Part shown: in pieces, positions 50,821 to 59,214 of the stretch
Numbering within the stretch: position 1 is the first letter of the stretch
Layout of the letters: every line of letters begins with the position of its first letter
Notes under the pieces: model-generated
Told to the model about the DNA's origin: nothing
What the model saw: the letters and a program-made list of their open reading frames with translations, nothing else
Databases searched by the model: none
Position numbers and translations under genes: made by a program
Source of the DNA: an uncultured Chlamydia sp.
GTDB lineage: Bacteria; Chlamydiota; Chlamydiia; Chlamydiales; Simkaniaceae
Direction of reading: 5' to 3'
DNA: 64,000 bases
Assembly: GCA_946127115.1 (NCBI GenBank)
Contig: CAMGYI010000001.1
Span: 189,439-253,438, forward strand

Positions 50821-51965
50821 GCAGACGGTATGGTCCCTATGGGGGTGCCTATCTTCCTGAAGTGCTTGTGGAACCTGTCCGAAAGCTTGAAGAAATGTGG
50901 AATCATCTCCGTGAAGAGTCCAAATTTTTGGAAGAATTCGACCATATCCTTAAAACCTATGCTGGAAGACCTACCCCCCTGACGGAAGTCCCCTCATTTT
51001 CAAAAGCTATTAACGGCCCACGTATCTTTCTTAAACGTGAAGACCTTCTTCATACCGGAGCTCACAAGCTCAACAATACTATCGGACAGTGTCTCATTGC
51101 AAAGCGGATGAAAAAAAAACGTATCATCGCAGAAACAGGAGCAGGGCAGCATGGAGTGGCAACTGCAACAGCCTGCGCCTATATGGGAATAGAGTGTGTT
51201 ATCTATATGGGGAGTAAAGATGCAAGGCGGCAGGAGCCAAATATGAAGCGGATGGAGCTTCTTGGTGCAGAAGTTGTTGTTGTTGATAATGGATCAGCTA
51301 CACTAAAAGATGCGATCAATGAAGCGATGCGCGACTGGTCCAAATCCTACGAAGAGAGCCACTATTGCTTGGGATCGGTTCTAGGGCCTCATCCTTACCC
51401 CGAGATGGTTGCTTTTTTTCAGAAGATCATTGGAGAAGAAGTGGCAAAAGAAATTACGCCCGATATTGTTGTTGCTTGTGTTGGTGGTGGATCAAATGCG
51501 ATTGGAATTTTTGCGCCCTTTATTGGAAAAGCGAAGCTTGTTGGCGTAGAAGGAGGAGGAGAATCCAAGAGACCTGGGAAACATGCCGCTCGATTTGAAG
51601 GGGGGAGCCCAGGGGTTCTTCATGGGACCTATACCTATCTCCTGCAAGATGAAAATGGACAGATTATAGAAACCTCGTCTATCTCTGCAGGTTTAGACTA
51701 TCCAGCAATTGGACCGATGCACGCAGAGCTTTATGCTGAAAGAAAAGCAGAGTATCCCTCTGCAAATAACAAGGAAGCTCTGGAAGCTTTCAAACTCCTC
51801 TCCAAGACAGAAGGGATTATCCCGGCTCTAGAGAGTGCTCATGCACTAGTTTATCTTGTGCGAGAGGCTAAGAATTTTTCAAAGAATAGTGTCATCGTGA
51901 TGAATCTCTCAGGCAGAGGAGATAAAGACCTCCCAGAACTCTTTACAAAGGGGTTGATTCAATGA
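50817..51965 (+). CDS. trpB: Tryptophan synthase beta chain
   Basis: This PLP enzyme condenses indole with serine. The PLP lysine is in LLHTGAHKLNNTIGQ, the phosphate loop is CVGGGSNAIGIF, and the TrpB1 features AGRPTPLTEV, AETGAGQHGVATA and GPMHAEL are present. Length (382 aa) is normal. Its TGA overlaps the ATG of a 47-codon ORF, which in turn overlaps trpA, so the beta and alpha genes are not directly adjacent. Confidence 0.96.
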   Translation: MSRRYGPYGGAYLPEVLVEPVRKLEEMWNHLREESKFLEEFDHILKTYAGRPTPLTEVPSFSKAINGPRIFLKREDLLHTGAHKLNNTIGQCLIAKRMKKKRIIAETGAGQHGVATATACAYMGIECVIYMGSKDARRQEPNMKRMELLGAEVVVVDNGSATLKDAINEAMRDWSKSYEESHYCLGSVLGPHPYPEMVAFFQKIIGEEVAKEITPDIVVACVGGGSNAIGIFAPFIGKAKLVGVEGGGESKRPGKHAARFEGGSPGVLHGTYTYLLQDENGQIIETSSISAGLDYPAIGPMHAELYAERKAEYPSANNKEALEAFKLLSKTEGIIPALESAHALVYLVREAKNFSKNSVIVMNLSGRGDKDLPELFTKGLIQ

Positions 51966-52105
51966 GACTATCCCAAGATTGTAAACAACCTCTTTTTGAT
52001 TCTTTTTCTGCATATTTTTGGACCTCTCCTTATCCTACTTTACGAAATAGGGATTTTAGAAAGATCCAAAAACATGCTATTCCTCATTTTGGGATGACCT
52101 CATGA
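51962..52105 (+). CDS. Hidden 47-codon ORF bridging trpB and trpA
   Basis: The 47-residue frame (MRLSQDCKQPLFDSFSAYFW and on to HAIPHFGMTS) starts with an ATGA overlap on the trpB stop and ends with an ATGA overlap on the trpA start. Both junctions are of the coupling type used elsewhere in this operon, and no other ORF fills the interval. The peptide is aromatic-rich (five Phe, two Tyr, one Trp), basic toward the end and matches nothing I know. It may be a real small protein, a device to keep ribosomes moving from trpB to trpA, or the remainder of a longer gene. Confidence 0.55.
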   Translation: MRLSQDCKQPLFDSFSAYFWTSPYPTLRNRDFRKIQKHAIPHFGMTS

Positions 52106-52857
52106 AACGTATTAAAAAGCTCTTTAAAGAGAAAAAGCCTTATATCGGATATCTTACTGCGGGAGATGGGGGGATGCAGAGAACCCTAGAGGCTGCACAG
52201 GCTCTCGTTGCGGGGGGAGTTGACCTCCTTGAAGTGGGGATTCCTTTTACAGACCCTATTGCAGATGGTCCTGTGATTCAGAATGCCATGGAGCGGGCGC
52301 TACATTCAGGAACAACCCCAGATACGGTTCTTAGTCTTGTCTCAGATTTTAGAAAATTGAGTGAAGTTCCAATCGTTCTCTTTTCTTATTACAACCCAAT
52401 CTTCAAAGGAGGAAAGGGGTTTCTTAAAAAAGCTGTAGAAGTAGGTGTTGACGGAATCCTGATTGTTGATCTTTCCTACGAAGAAGAATCAGGCTTTCAG
52501 AAAGAAGCAAAAGAGATTGGTCTCGATACCATTTTTTTAGTTGCTCCTTCTACCCCCGAAAAGCGCATCCAAAAAATCGCTAAGGTTTCTTCAGGCTTTA
52601 TCTACTATGTCTCTCAAAAAGGGACAACGGGGACGAAAAAAGACCTTCCAAAAGACCTTAGAAAAAAGGTTCAGACAATAAAATCACATACCTCCCTTCC
52701 CGTTGTTGTAGGATTTGGAATCTCTAGCAATGATATGACCCGAAAAATTCTCCAGGTTGCGGATGGATTTGTTGTGGGATCCTATCTTGTGGATGCGATT
52801 GGTTCGGGGAAATCTACCAAAGAACTCACGCAATTGACACGAGGATTAGTTCCATGA
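52102..52857 (+). CDS. trpA: Tryptophan synthase alpha chain
   Basis: The TIM-barrel subunit releases indole from indole-3-glycerol phosphate for TrpB. LLEVGIPFTDPIADGPVIQNA carries the catalytic Glu and Asp, YYNPIFKGG and FIYYVSQKGTTG (loop 6) follow, and VVVGFGISSNDM is the phosphate site. Length is 251 aa. It overlaps the small ORF before it and the DAHP synthase after it, so the operon continues into the shikimate entry enzyme. Confidence 0.95.
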   Translation: MKRIKKLFKEKKPYIGYLTAGDGGMQRTLEAAQALVAGGVDLLEVGIPFTDPIADGPVIQNAMERALHSGTTPDTVLSLVSDFRKLSEVPIVLFSYYNPIFKGGKGFLKKAVEVGVDGILIVDLSYEEESGFQKEAKEIGLDTIFLVAPSTPEKRIQKIAKVSSGFIYYVSQKGTTGTKKDLPKDLRKKVQTIKSHTSLPVVVGFGISSNDMTRKILQVADGFVVGSYLVDAIGSGKSTKELTQLTRGLVP

Positions 52858-53877
52858 TTCTGATATTAATAAAAAATGCTAACCGAGATGATCTCGAACG
52901 TCTTCTTGAAAAACTGCAGTGGATGGGTTTTGAAGCGCGTGCTTCAGGGGAAGAAGGGAAGTATGCCATTGCGCTGATCAAAGGTGTGGATAATCTCACT
53001 GATATTAAGCAATTTAAGAAACTTCCTCTTGTTGAAGAGGTGAGCGATTTCAAACACCCATTTAAACTTGTAGCGAGAGAGTTTCAGCCCAAAAAGACTA
53101 TCATCAAAGTGAAGGATATTACCATTGGTGGGCGAGTCCTTGCTGTCATGGCTGGACCGTGCTCAATTGAGTCTAAGGAACAAATCGAAGAGAGTGCAAG
53201 AATTGTTGCGGAAAATGGGGTGAAAATCCTCCGCGGCGGCGCATTTAAACCCCGCACTTCCCCCTATTCCTTCCAAGGACTTGAAGAAAAAGGGCTTCGC
53301 TATATGAGGGATGCTGCTGATAAATATGGTCTTGTCACTATTTCAGAAGTAATGGATGGAGATCAGATTGACCTTATGGCCGATTATGTTGATATTCTAC
53401 AGGTCGGTGCGCGCAACATGCAAAACTTTACACTGCTTAAAAAACTCGGAAAATGCAAGCGGGCGATCTTTTTAAAAAGAGGACTTTCGGCGACCTACAA
53501 AGACTTGCTTATGTCTGCTGAGTATATTCTTGATAAAGGAAACTCTGATGTTATGATTTGTGAGAGGGGAATCCGTACCTTTGAGACGTACAGCCGAAAT
53601 ACTCTAGATCTAGCAGCTGTTCCGATTCTTCAAGAACTAACCCATCTTCCGATTATTGTTGATCCTTCTCATGGTGTGGGGATTCGAAAGATGGTTCCCC
53701 CGATGGCCTCGCGCCGGGGTTGCCGCAGGAGCCGATGGGATTATGGTTGAAATGCATCCAGAGCCTGAGAAGGCTCTATCTGACAGTCAGCAAACAGTCA
53801 GCCCTGAGGAGTTTAAGAGGATGATAGAGGATCTCCGTCAGATTGCCCCTGTCATTAATATTAGAATGTTGGACTAA
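52854..53877 (+). pseudogene. aroF: 3-deoxy-7-phosphoheptulonate (DAHP) synthase with a one-base insertion
   Basis: DAHP synthase commits PEP and erythrose 4-phosphate to the shikimate pathway. The first 80 residues are a ferredoxin-like regulatory domain as in Thermotoga-type enzymes; the barrel shows [48 protein letters not shown] and IVDPSHGVG. At about 53705-53711 an extra base turns PPMARAGVAAGADG into PPMASRRG and a stop at 53750; the correct C-terminus (VAAGADGIMVEMHPEPEKALSDSQQ) continues in the next frame to 53877. Without it the last barrel strand and a metal ligand are lost. Start overlaps trpA by four bases. Confidence 0.9.
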
Positions 53878-53980
53878 ATTCCCCGAACATCACGGTTGGG
53901 GATGTTTCCAATAATTTAAAAGTGGGTTTAAATGGGCCCAAAAATTGAATTTAGACTTCGTTGTGGCTGGAATTTTCAGT

Positions 53981-55825
53981 TTACTCGACAGTCACAGACT
54001 TTGCAAGATTGCGAGGTTGGTCAATATCAGTTCCTCGTAGCAGCGCAATGTAGTAGGCGAAGAGTTGCCCTGCAACGGAGTAAAGAATCGAGGCTAAGGG
54101 ATCGATGGTTTTGGGGATCCATAAGACGTTATTGGTGATGGTGAGGGCTTCTTCTTTTCCTTTTGGAGCAAAGATCAGAATTTCTCCTCCACGGGCTTTG
54201 ACTTCCATTAGATTACTCATCATCTTATCAAAGGTTTGTAAATTTCCACAAAGCCCAATGACTACAAGCTCTGGATTGACGAGCGCAATCGGCCCATGTT
54301 TCATCTCGCCCGCTGGATAGCCATTAGCACTGAGATAACTGATTTCTTTGAGCTTTAGCGCTGCTTCGAGACTTGTAGGGTACATATAGCGTCGTCCCAT
54401 AAAGAAAAAATGCTCAAACTTGGCATACTTTTCAGCGAAGGCTTCAATTTGCGATCCCTGTGCGAGAACCTGAGTAATCTTTGTTGGAAGATGTTTGAGT
54501 TCTTTAAGAAGCTGCTGTCCCTCCTCTTTGCTCAAATGGCGAAGACGAGCCATATAAAGGGTAAAAAGAGCTAAGACGGCTAGTTGACTCGTAAAGGCTT
54601 TTGTCGAACAGACGCTTATTTCGGGCCCAGCCCTTAGGAATAAGGTTGAATCAGCTTCTCTTACAAGGGTAGAGTGGTTGACGTTGCAAATAGCAACAAC
54701 CTTTGCTCCTTTTGCTTTTACTTCGCGCACAGCAGCGATGGTATCTGCTGTTTCCCCTGATTGGCTAAGCGCAATCACAAGGGTATCTTCTGAGATAATT
54801 GGGTTTGTATAGCGGAATTCCGATGCAATTTCTGTTTCCGTAGGAATACGGGCCAGGTGTTCAAACATAGATGCGGCGATCGAACCAGCATGCCAAGACG
54901 TTCCACAGGCCAAGATAAGGATCCGTTTAATCGATTGGAGGCAATGGGATGAAAGAGTAAGTTCTTTGAACTCCGCTGTACCAAACTCTTCTCGAAATCG
55001 ACCAAGCATTGACTGTTGTAGCGTTTGAGGTTGTTCAAAGATCTCTTTTAGCATGTAGTGATCATAGCCATTTTTTGAAATGGCTTCTCCTTGGAATTCG
55101 ATCCGCTTCATCTCCTTATGGATCTTTTTTCCTTGAGAGCTATAAAGAGTAAAGTAGTCATGTTTGAGAATAGCGATTTCATCATCTTTTAAATACAGAA
55201 TGTCTAGCACTTTTCCATTAAAGGAATTTGCATCTGAGGAGAGATAGGCCTCACCATTTGAGGGATCAATCCCTATAACAAGGGGGCTTTCTCTTGAAGC
55301 GCCAATGATCTCTTCGGGGTGATCTTTATGGATAACGGCAATCGCAAAAGAACCGTGAAGTTCTTTCATTGCTTTTTGAACAGCCTGCCGAAGTGTTCCT
55401 TGGTAGTGGTGAGAAATAAGAGCAGCAATCACCTCAGTGTCAGTGTCAGAGCTGAAGATGATCCCTTTTTCAAGGAGTCTATCACGAATAGCATTGTGAT
55501 TTTCAATAATTCCATTGTGGACAAGGGCAAGGGTTTCATATTGGTCGAGGTGAGGATGGGCATTTTCTTCGTTAGGAATACCATGGGTTGCCCACCTGGT
55601 GTGGGCAATTGTTGTGTTCAGCTCGATCCTTTCACTTGAAACAGCTTGTTGAAGCGCGTTAACTTTTCCGGCCCGTTTGCAGGAGCGAATTTTCCCATCA
55701 ATTATCCCTGCAATTCCTGAAGAATCATATCCTCGATATTCCAATAGCTTAAGGCCATCGATACAAACATCAACAGGACTTTTTTCACTCTTTGAAGATC
55801 GGATATACCCAAAAATTCCACACAT
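53981..55825 (-). CDS. glmS: Glutamine-fructose-6-phosphate aminotransferase (isomerizing)
   Basis: GlmS makes glucosamine 6-phosphate for UDP-GlcNAc, lipid A and peptidoglycan precursors. The Ntn glutaminase domain begins with the nucleophile Cys2 (MCGIFGYI) and has HTRWATHG and HNGIIENH; two SIS sugar-isomerase domains follow (ACGTSWHAGSIAA, ALSQSGETADTIAA, GRRYMYPTSLEAALKLKEISY). It ends with the normal KSVTVE tail. Length (614 aa) is typical. It is convergent with the trp/DAHP operon; no ribozyme-like leader is evident upstream. Confidence 0.97.
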   Translation of the reverse strand: MCGIFGYIRSSKSEKSPVDVCIDGLKLLEYRGYDSSGIAGIIDGKIRSCKRAGKVNALQQAVSSERIELNTTIAHTRWATHGIPNEENAHPHLDQYETLALVHNGIIENHNAIRDRLLEKGIIFSSDTDTEVIAALISHHYQGTLRQAVQKAMKELHGSFAIAVIHKDHPEEIIGASRESPLVIGIDPSNGEAYLSSDANSFNGKVLDILYLKDDEIAILKHDYFTLYSSQGKKIHKEMKRIEFQGEAISKNGYDHYMLKEIFEQPQTLQQSMLGRFREEFGTAEFKELTLSSHCLQSIKRILILACGTSWHAGSIAASMFEHLARIPTETEIASEFRYTNPIISEDTLVIALSQSGETADTIAAVREVKAKGAKVVAICNVNHSTLVREADSTLFLRAGPEISVCSTKAFTSQLAVLALFTLYMARLRHLSKEEGQQLLKELKHLPTKITQVLAQGSQIEAFAEKYAKFEHFFFMGRRYMYPTSLEAALKLKEISYLSANGYPAGEMKHGPIALVNPELVVIGLCGNLQTFDKMMSNLMEVKARGGEILIFAPKGKEEALTITNNVLWIPKTIDPLASILYSVAGQLFAYYIALLRGTDIDQPRNLAKSVTVE

Positions 55826-56314
55826 GGCACTACTTTAGCGTAAGAGTTCCTTCGAGAGCAAGGAAAAGAGGGAATTCTTTTCGCGCTCTATTTTCCATTT
55901 TTGCTTTGTTCCCAAACGATTAAGATCTCTTCCGATTTAATTGTTAGGATTCCATGTTAGACGTTCCAACCCCAAGTCATTTACACATAGATATTATTTG
56001 CCCTCATTGTAACTGTATAGGCTCTTATGAAGGTAAGGGTTAGCGCTGTTGTAAATCTGCTTCCCAGTTCAAAGGAGGACTTGTCCATGTCTGCTGGCCA
56101 CACCATGTTGATCCTTAATATCAGAGGTGAATGGTACCTTTCCTCATCAGGATTTTCTTGTAAAATCGATGATCATACACTGCAATCATTATTACCAAGT
56201 ATCTTTACAGTCTATTATTTGTAATAGTGTCACTGGTAGGTTCACGAGGGTAAGATTCATAAAATCAAATAAACTTAATTATACTCTTTTCTCTTCCCCT
56301 AGGGTATTTGAATT

Positions 56315-56622
56315 CTAACAAAGTCTTCGAATGTAATTTCTTGTTCTATCTTCAACCTGGAACTTATGGTCTGAATATTCCTTGGATTTTTGAACAAGGG
56401 ATTTTGCTAAATCCAAACCTAAGATAGGAAACTTTTTCAGGGAGTTATCGTGCTAAAATTTCCTGACAGCATCCCAGGTCTAATGCTGAGTCTCCATTGT
56501 CGAACGAAAGCGACTCTTCTAATGAGGGGAAGATGACTTCTTTGTGATTAAGTATGACCCTTTTTTGAGACAATGTCATTATACCACTTTCTAACCTGTT
56601 TCCAAGACGTGTCATGCTTCAT
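56315..56622 (-). pseudogene. Relic of a SAM-dependent methyltransferase
   Basis: Three pieces in shifting frames rebuild one N-terminal domain: MKHDTSWKQVRKWYNDIVSK, then HKEVIFPSLEESLSFDNGDS and ALDLGCCQEILAR (motif I, normally LDLGCGxGxLAR), then FPILGLDLAKSLVQKSKEYS and HKFQVEDRT (motif II and the following strand). At least two frameshifts and a stop break the gene. The rest of 55826-56670 has no recognisable coding content; the C-terminal half seems eroded beyond recognition. Confidence 0.6.
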
Positions 56623-56670
56623 AACTATGGAGTTATGCATTATTGACTTTTATCAAGAAAGAAGTAATCT

Positions 56671-57657
56671 ATGGCCATGTCAGAAAAAGATTTGAATAAG
56701 CCACTTCGAGATTTTATTGTTCCTGTTCGGACCACGATTCACGTGGAACATACTGTGGGGGAGGCTCTCCGGTACCTTCGCGATAAACACATTACTGATG
56801 AGATTATTTATATTTATGTGGTTGATGAAGAGAGGAAGCTCATCGGTGTGGTTCCAACAAGACGCCTTTTATTAACTAAGCCTCAAATTCCTATTAGGGA
56901 TTTAATGGGAACTCACCTTATTAGCCTAAAGGGGGACCAAACCCTTCAGGAAGGAATGGAGTTTTTGGAGACCCATCACTTGCTGGCTCTTCCAGTTGTT
57001 GATGATAAAAATCATTTGCTTGGAGTCATTGATGTCGGTCTTTATTTAGAAGAAAAAATTGATGTAGCTTCGGCCCGTCGCCGCTCCGATATCTTTCAAA
57101 TGATTGGTATGTATGTCGAAGAGGAAAAAAAAACTGGTCCCTGGAAGGGATATTGCTCACGCATGCCGTGGATTTTTTGTAACATGTTTGGAGGTTTCGC
57201 CTGTGCCATTATCTCGCGAGTTTTTGAGATTGTCCTTTCTCAGGTCCTCCTCCTCGCGATGTTTATTCCATTAGTCTTGACCCTTTCTGAGTCAATTTCT
57301 ATGCAATCAATGACTCAGAGTATGCAACTCCTTAAAAAACAGAACCGTCGTTGGAGTTATACAATTGGATGTCTTCTTCGCGAATGGCAAGTCGTTGCTC
57401 TTATCGCGATTACATCAGGAATCATTGTCGGTGTCGTTTCACTTCTCTGGGGTGATGGAATCGCCCCAGGATTCGTTATCATGTTTGGGATCATGTGTTC
57501 AGTTTATATTACGTCATCCATCGGCTCGATTGTTCCGCTGATTCTTCATGCCCGAAAATGGGACCCCCGCGTTGCTGCAGGGCCGGTTGTTCTCATGTTC
57601 GCCGACGTCATCACTACGTTTCTCTACCTCTTCTTAGGGACCTGGTGGCTTCTTTAG
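56671..57657 (+). CDS. Short MgtE-family divalent-cation transporter
   Basis: The product has two CBS domains (residues about 15-130, with VDEERKLIGVVPTRRLLL and VVDDKNHLLGVIDVGLYL) followed by the MgtE membrane domain with five helices (ISRVFEIVLSQVLLLAMFIPLVLTLSESI ... VAAGPVVLMFADVITTFLYLFLGTWWLL). The N-domain that gates Mg2+-dependent closure in full-length MgtE (about 450 aa) is absent, making the protein 328 aa. The ASR/AGP-xxx-D motif (PRVAAGPVVLMFAD) that forms the ion pore is kept. Mg2+ uptake with altered regulation, or Co2+ transport, is likely. Confidence 0.88.
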   Translation: MAMSEKDLNKPLRDFIVPVRTTIHVEHTVGEALRYLRDKHITDEIIYIYVVDEERKLIGVVPTRRLLLTKPQIPIRDLMGTHLISLKGDQTLQEGMEFLETHHLLALPVVDDKNHLLGVIDVGLYLEEKIDVASARRRSDIFQMIGMYVEEEKKTGPWKGYCSRMPWIFCNMFGGFACAIISRVFEIVLSQVLLLAMFIPLVLTLSESISMQSMTQSMQLLKKQNRRWSYTIGCLLREWQVVALIAITSGIIVGVVSLLWGDGIAPGFVIMFGIMCSVYITSSIGSIVPLILHARKWDPRVAAGPVVLMFADVITTFLYLFLGTWWLL

Positions 57658-57958
57658 ACATGTTATCTATTTGGTAACTAAATATTTATGTTTATTTTTT
57701 AGGTTTTACTGGAAAACTTCTGTCAGCAATACCGTCTCTATATAAAAACATACCAAGTTATATTACACTTCCCAGCACACTTGCACCAAAACCCCTTTAT
57801 TATTTGTACTAATAGGTATTTAGCCATGCAATTGCTGTATTGCACAAGTGGATTTTTATCAAAAAATTTGACTAGCTAGAGACGATTGTTTATGATTACG
57901 TGTCTTTGAATCTAAAAATCACAGTTACTAAAAATATGTGATTCCACGAAAGTTTAGT
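57658..57958. other. Intergenic region without recognised features
   Basis: About 300 bp of AT-rich sequence between the convergent MgtE-like gene and the small secreted-protein gene. No terminator hairpin with a U-run, ORF or repeat was found. Confidence 0.5.
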
Positions 57959-58258
57959 TTACGGAACACTCCAATGGAAATCCTTCACTTCCCTAACTAT
58001 GGCTTTTCGTTTGATTTCCCTGCTCGTCTCCTCGTTATATGCCACAAGAAGAGTAGAGTGATCTGCGCTTTGTCCAAGATGGTAGGTCTCTGTTTCCTTG
58101 GCTTTGACGGTTCCAACAAGATGAAAGTCTACCAATATTTCGATCGGTGCAAAGCTCCTATTATGCACAATCAAATCTCCGGTAATTCCAGCGTATAGAG
58201 TTTGGCTGTTAAAGAAAATAATGGGAAGCACAAACCAAGTCCACTTTTTGAGATTCAT
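57959..58258 (-). CDS. Small exported protein (99 aa), unknown
   Basis: A signal peptide (LKKWTWFVLPIIFFNSQTLYA) precedes a beta-rich 75-residue domain (GDLIVHNRSFAPIEILVDFHLVGTVKAKETETYHL). The pattern of alternating hydrophobic residues suggests a small beta-sandwich acting in the periplasm or outside. No family is recognised. The ATG at 58258 lacks a strong ribosome site. Confidence 0.6.
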   Translation of the reverse strand: MNLKKWTWFVLPIIFFNSQTLYAGITGDLIVHNRSFAPIEILVDFHLVGTVKAKETETYHLGQSADHSTLLVAYNEETSREIKRKAIVREVKDFHWSVP

Positions 58259-58437
58259 TCTATTCTCCGGTTATTAATTTCTTTATTACATAATTATTCT
58301 TTTTGGGCAATTTATGTATATACTTTAAAAAACTTAATAAGTATTAACGCGAGTTCGATTTTAAATATCACACAGTTAGAAACTTAAGTGAAAGTTTCCC
58401 GACGTTAATAGACGGTTTTTCCTCATTAGAGGGAGAA

Positions 58438-58692
58438 GTGAGGCATGATAAAATCAGCAGGTTTTTTAAGAGACAGCGAATTTGGATCCAAAGACTTATG
58501 GAGATCTATCAAAAACGATGGAGAATAGAAGAGTGTCACAAGTCTATCAAACAAAATGCAAGTCTAGAAAAATCTCTCACAAAAGTTGTACATACACAGA
58601 AGACCCATATATTTACTTCGACTGCAGCCTATTGTAAGTTGGAAATATTGAGGGTGAAGACAAGGTTAAATCAATTTTCTTTTGCTTCTTGA
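58438..58692 (+). mobile_element. IS4-type transposase C-terminal relic
   Basis: The frame reads LMEIYQKRWRIEECHKSIKQNASLEKSLTK, then KTHIFTSTAAYCKLEILRVKT. This is the C-terminal end of a DDE transposase of the IS4 group, where YxxRWxIEExHKxxKQ surrounds the catalytic Glu. The first two catalytic Asp and about three quarters of the protein are gone. The flanks 58259-58437 are AT-rich and empty. Confidence 0.75.
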
Positions 58693-58718
58693 TTGCACGC
58701 TATAGCATTTTTTTATTG

Positions 58719-58748
58719 GGCGAGTGAATTTTTATTCACTCGCCTTTT
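58719..58748 (+). terminator. Intrinsic terminator
   Basis: A perfect 11-bp stem GGCGAGTGAAT/ATTCACTCGCC (58719-58729 with 58734-58744, TTTT loop) is followed by TTTTCATTT. It ends transcripts from the transposase-relic side and isolates the acyl-CoA synthetase unit downstream. Confidence 0.8.
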
Positions 58749-58917
58749 CATTTACACAGTTCTTCTTGCATACACGCTTGATTCGGATCGACGATTTGTG
58801 AAAGACGTGTGTGCAAATATCCCAAAATCAAGCAGAAAAGTGTATGAAAAAAAATTTGAATCGGCAAACTGTGCGCCAACTCACGGGATGAAGAATTTTT
58901 ACTGATAGGAGTTAGGA

Positions 58918-59214
58918 GTGTTAGCAATTTCTTCAAAAAACAACTTTGATTTTCAAAGATATGCTATGGACTTATCGCATAAGTGGTTTGAGAAGGTAAA
59001 GCAGTTGGCCTTTCCATTGGATACGGGTCTTTCAAAGATACTATACCTGGCATTGAGAGGCGTATTGAATAAGTGCACCATGCTTTCCAGAGTTTGGAGA
59101 AGAGCACTCCCCTATTTTGGGGTAGTTTATAAAGATAGGTTATTTGCGGCAAGGGTAACCGTTTACACACTTCAACGCGAGCATTTTATGAAAAGGAGAA
59201 AGTATGTCTTCTAG
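58918..59214 (+). CDS. Small basic ORF coupled to the acyl-CoA synthetase
   Basis: A 98-codon frame from GTG 58918, with AGGAG about ten bases upstream, overlaps the start of the synthetase gene by 11 bases. The product is basic and partly helical (MDLSHKWFEKVKQLAFPLDTGLSKILYLALRGVLN), with no known motif. It could be a small lipid- or membrane-associated helper, or a leader ORF that tunes translation of the next gene. Coding status is uncertain. Confidence 0.45.
   Translation: MLAISSKNNFDFQRYAMDLSHKWFEKVKQLAFPLDTGLSKILYLALRGVLNKCTMLSRVWRRALPYFGVVYKDRLFAARVTVYTLQREHFMKRRKYVF

Noticed and set aside
53881-53935. Terminator after DAHP synthase
   Set aside because: CCCC...GGGG and AACATC...GATGTT pairings compete and no U-run follows; evidence too weak.
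56027-56224. 65-codon plus-strand ORF upstream of the MgtE-like gene
   Set aside because: No similarity or ribosome site; it lies in a zone of eroded pseudogene sequence.
58693-58905. 70-codon plus-strand ORF
   Set aside because: It reads straight through a strong terminator hairpin and has no motif.
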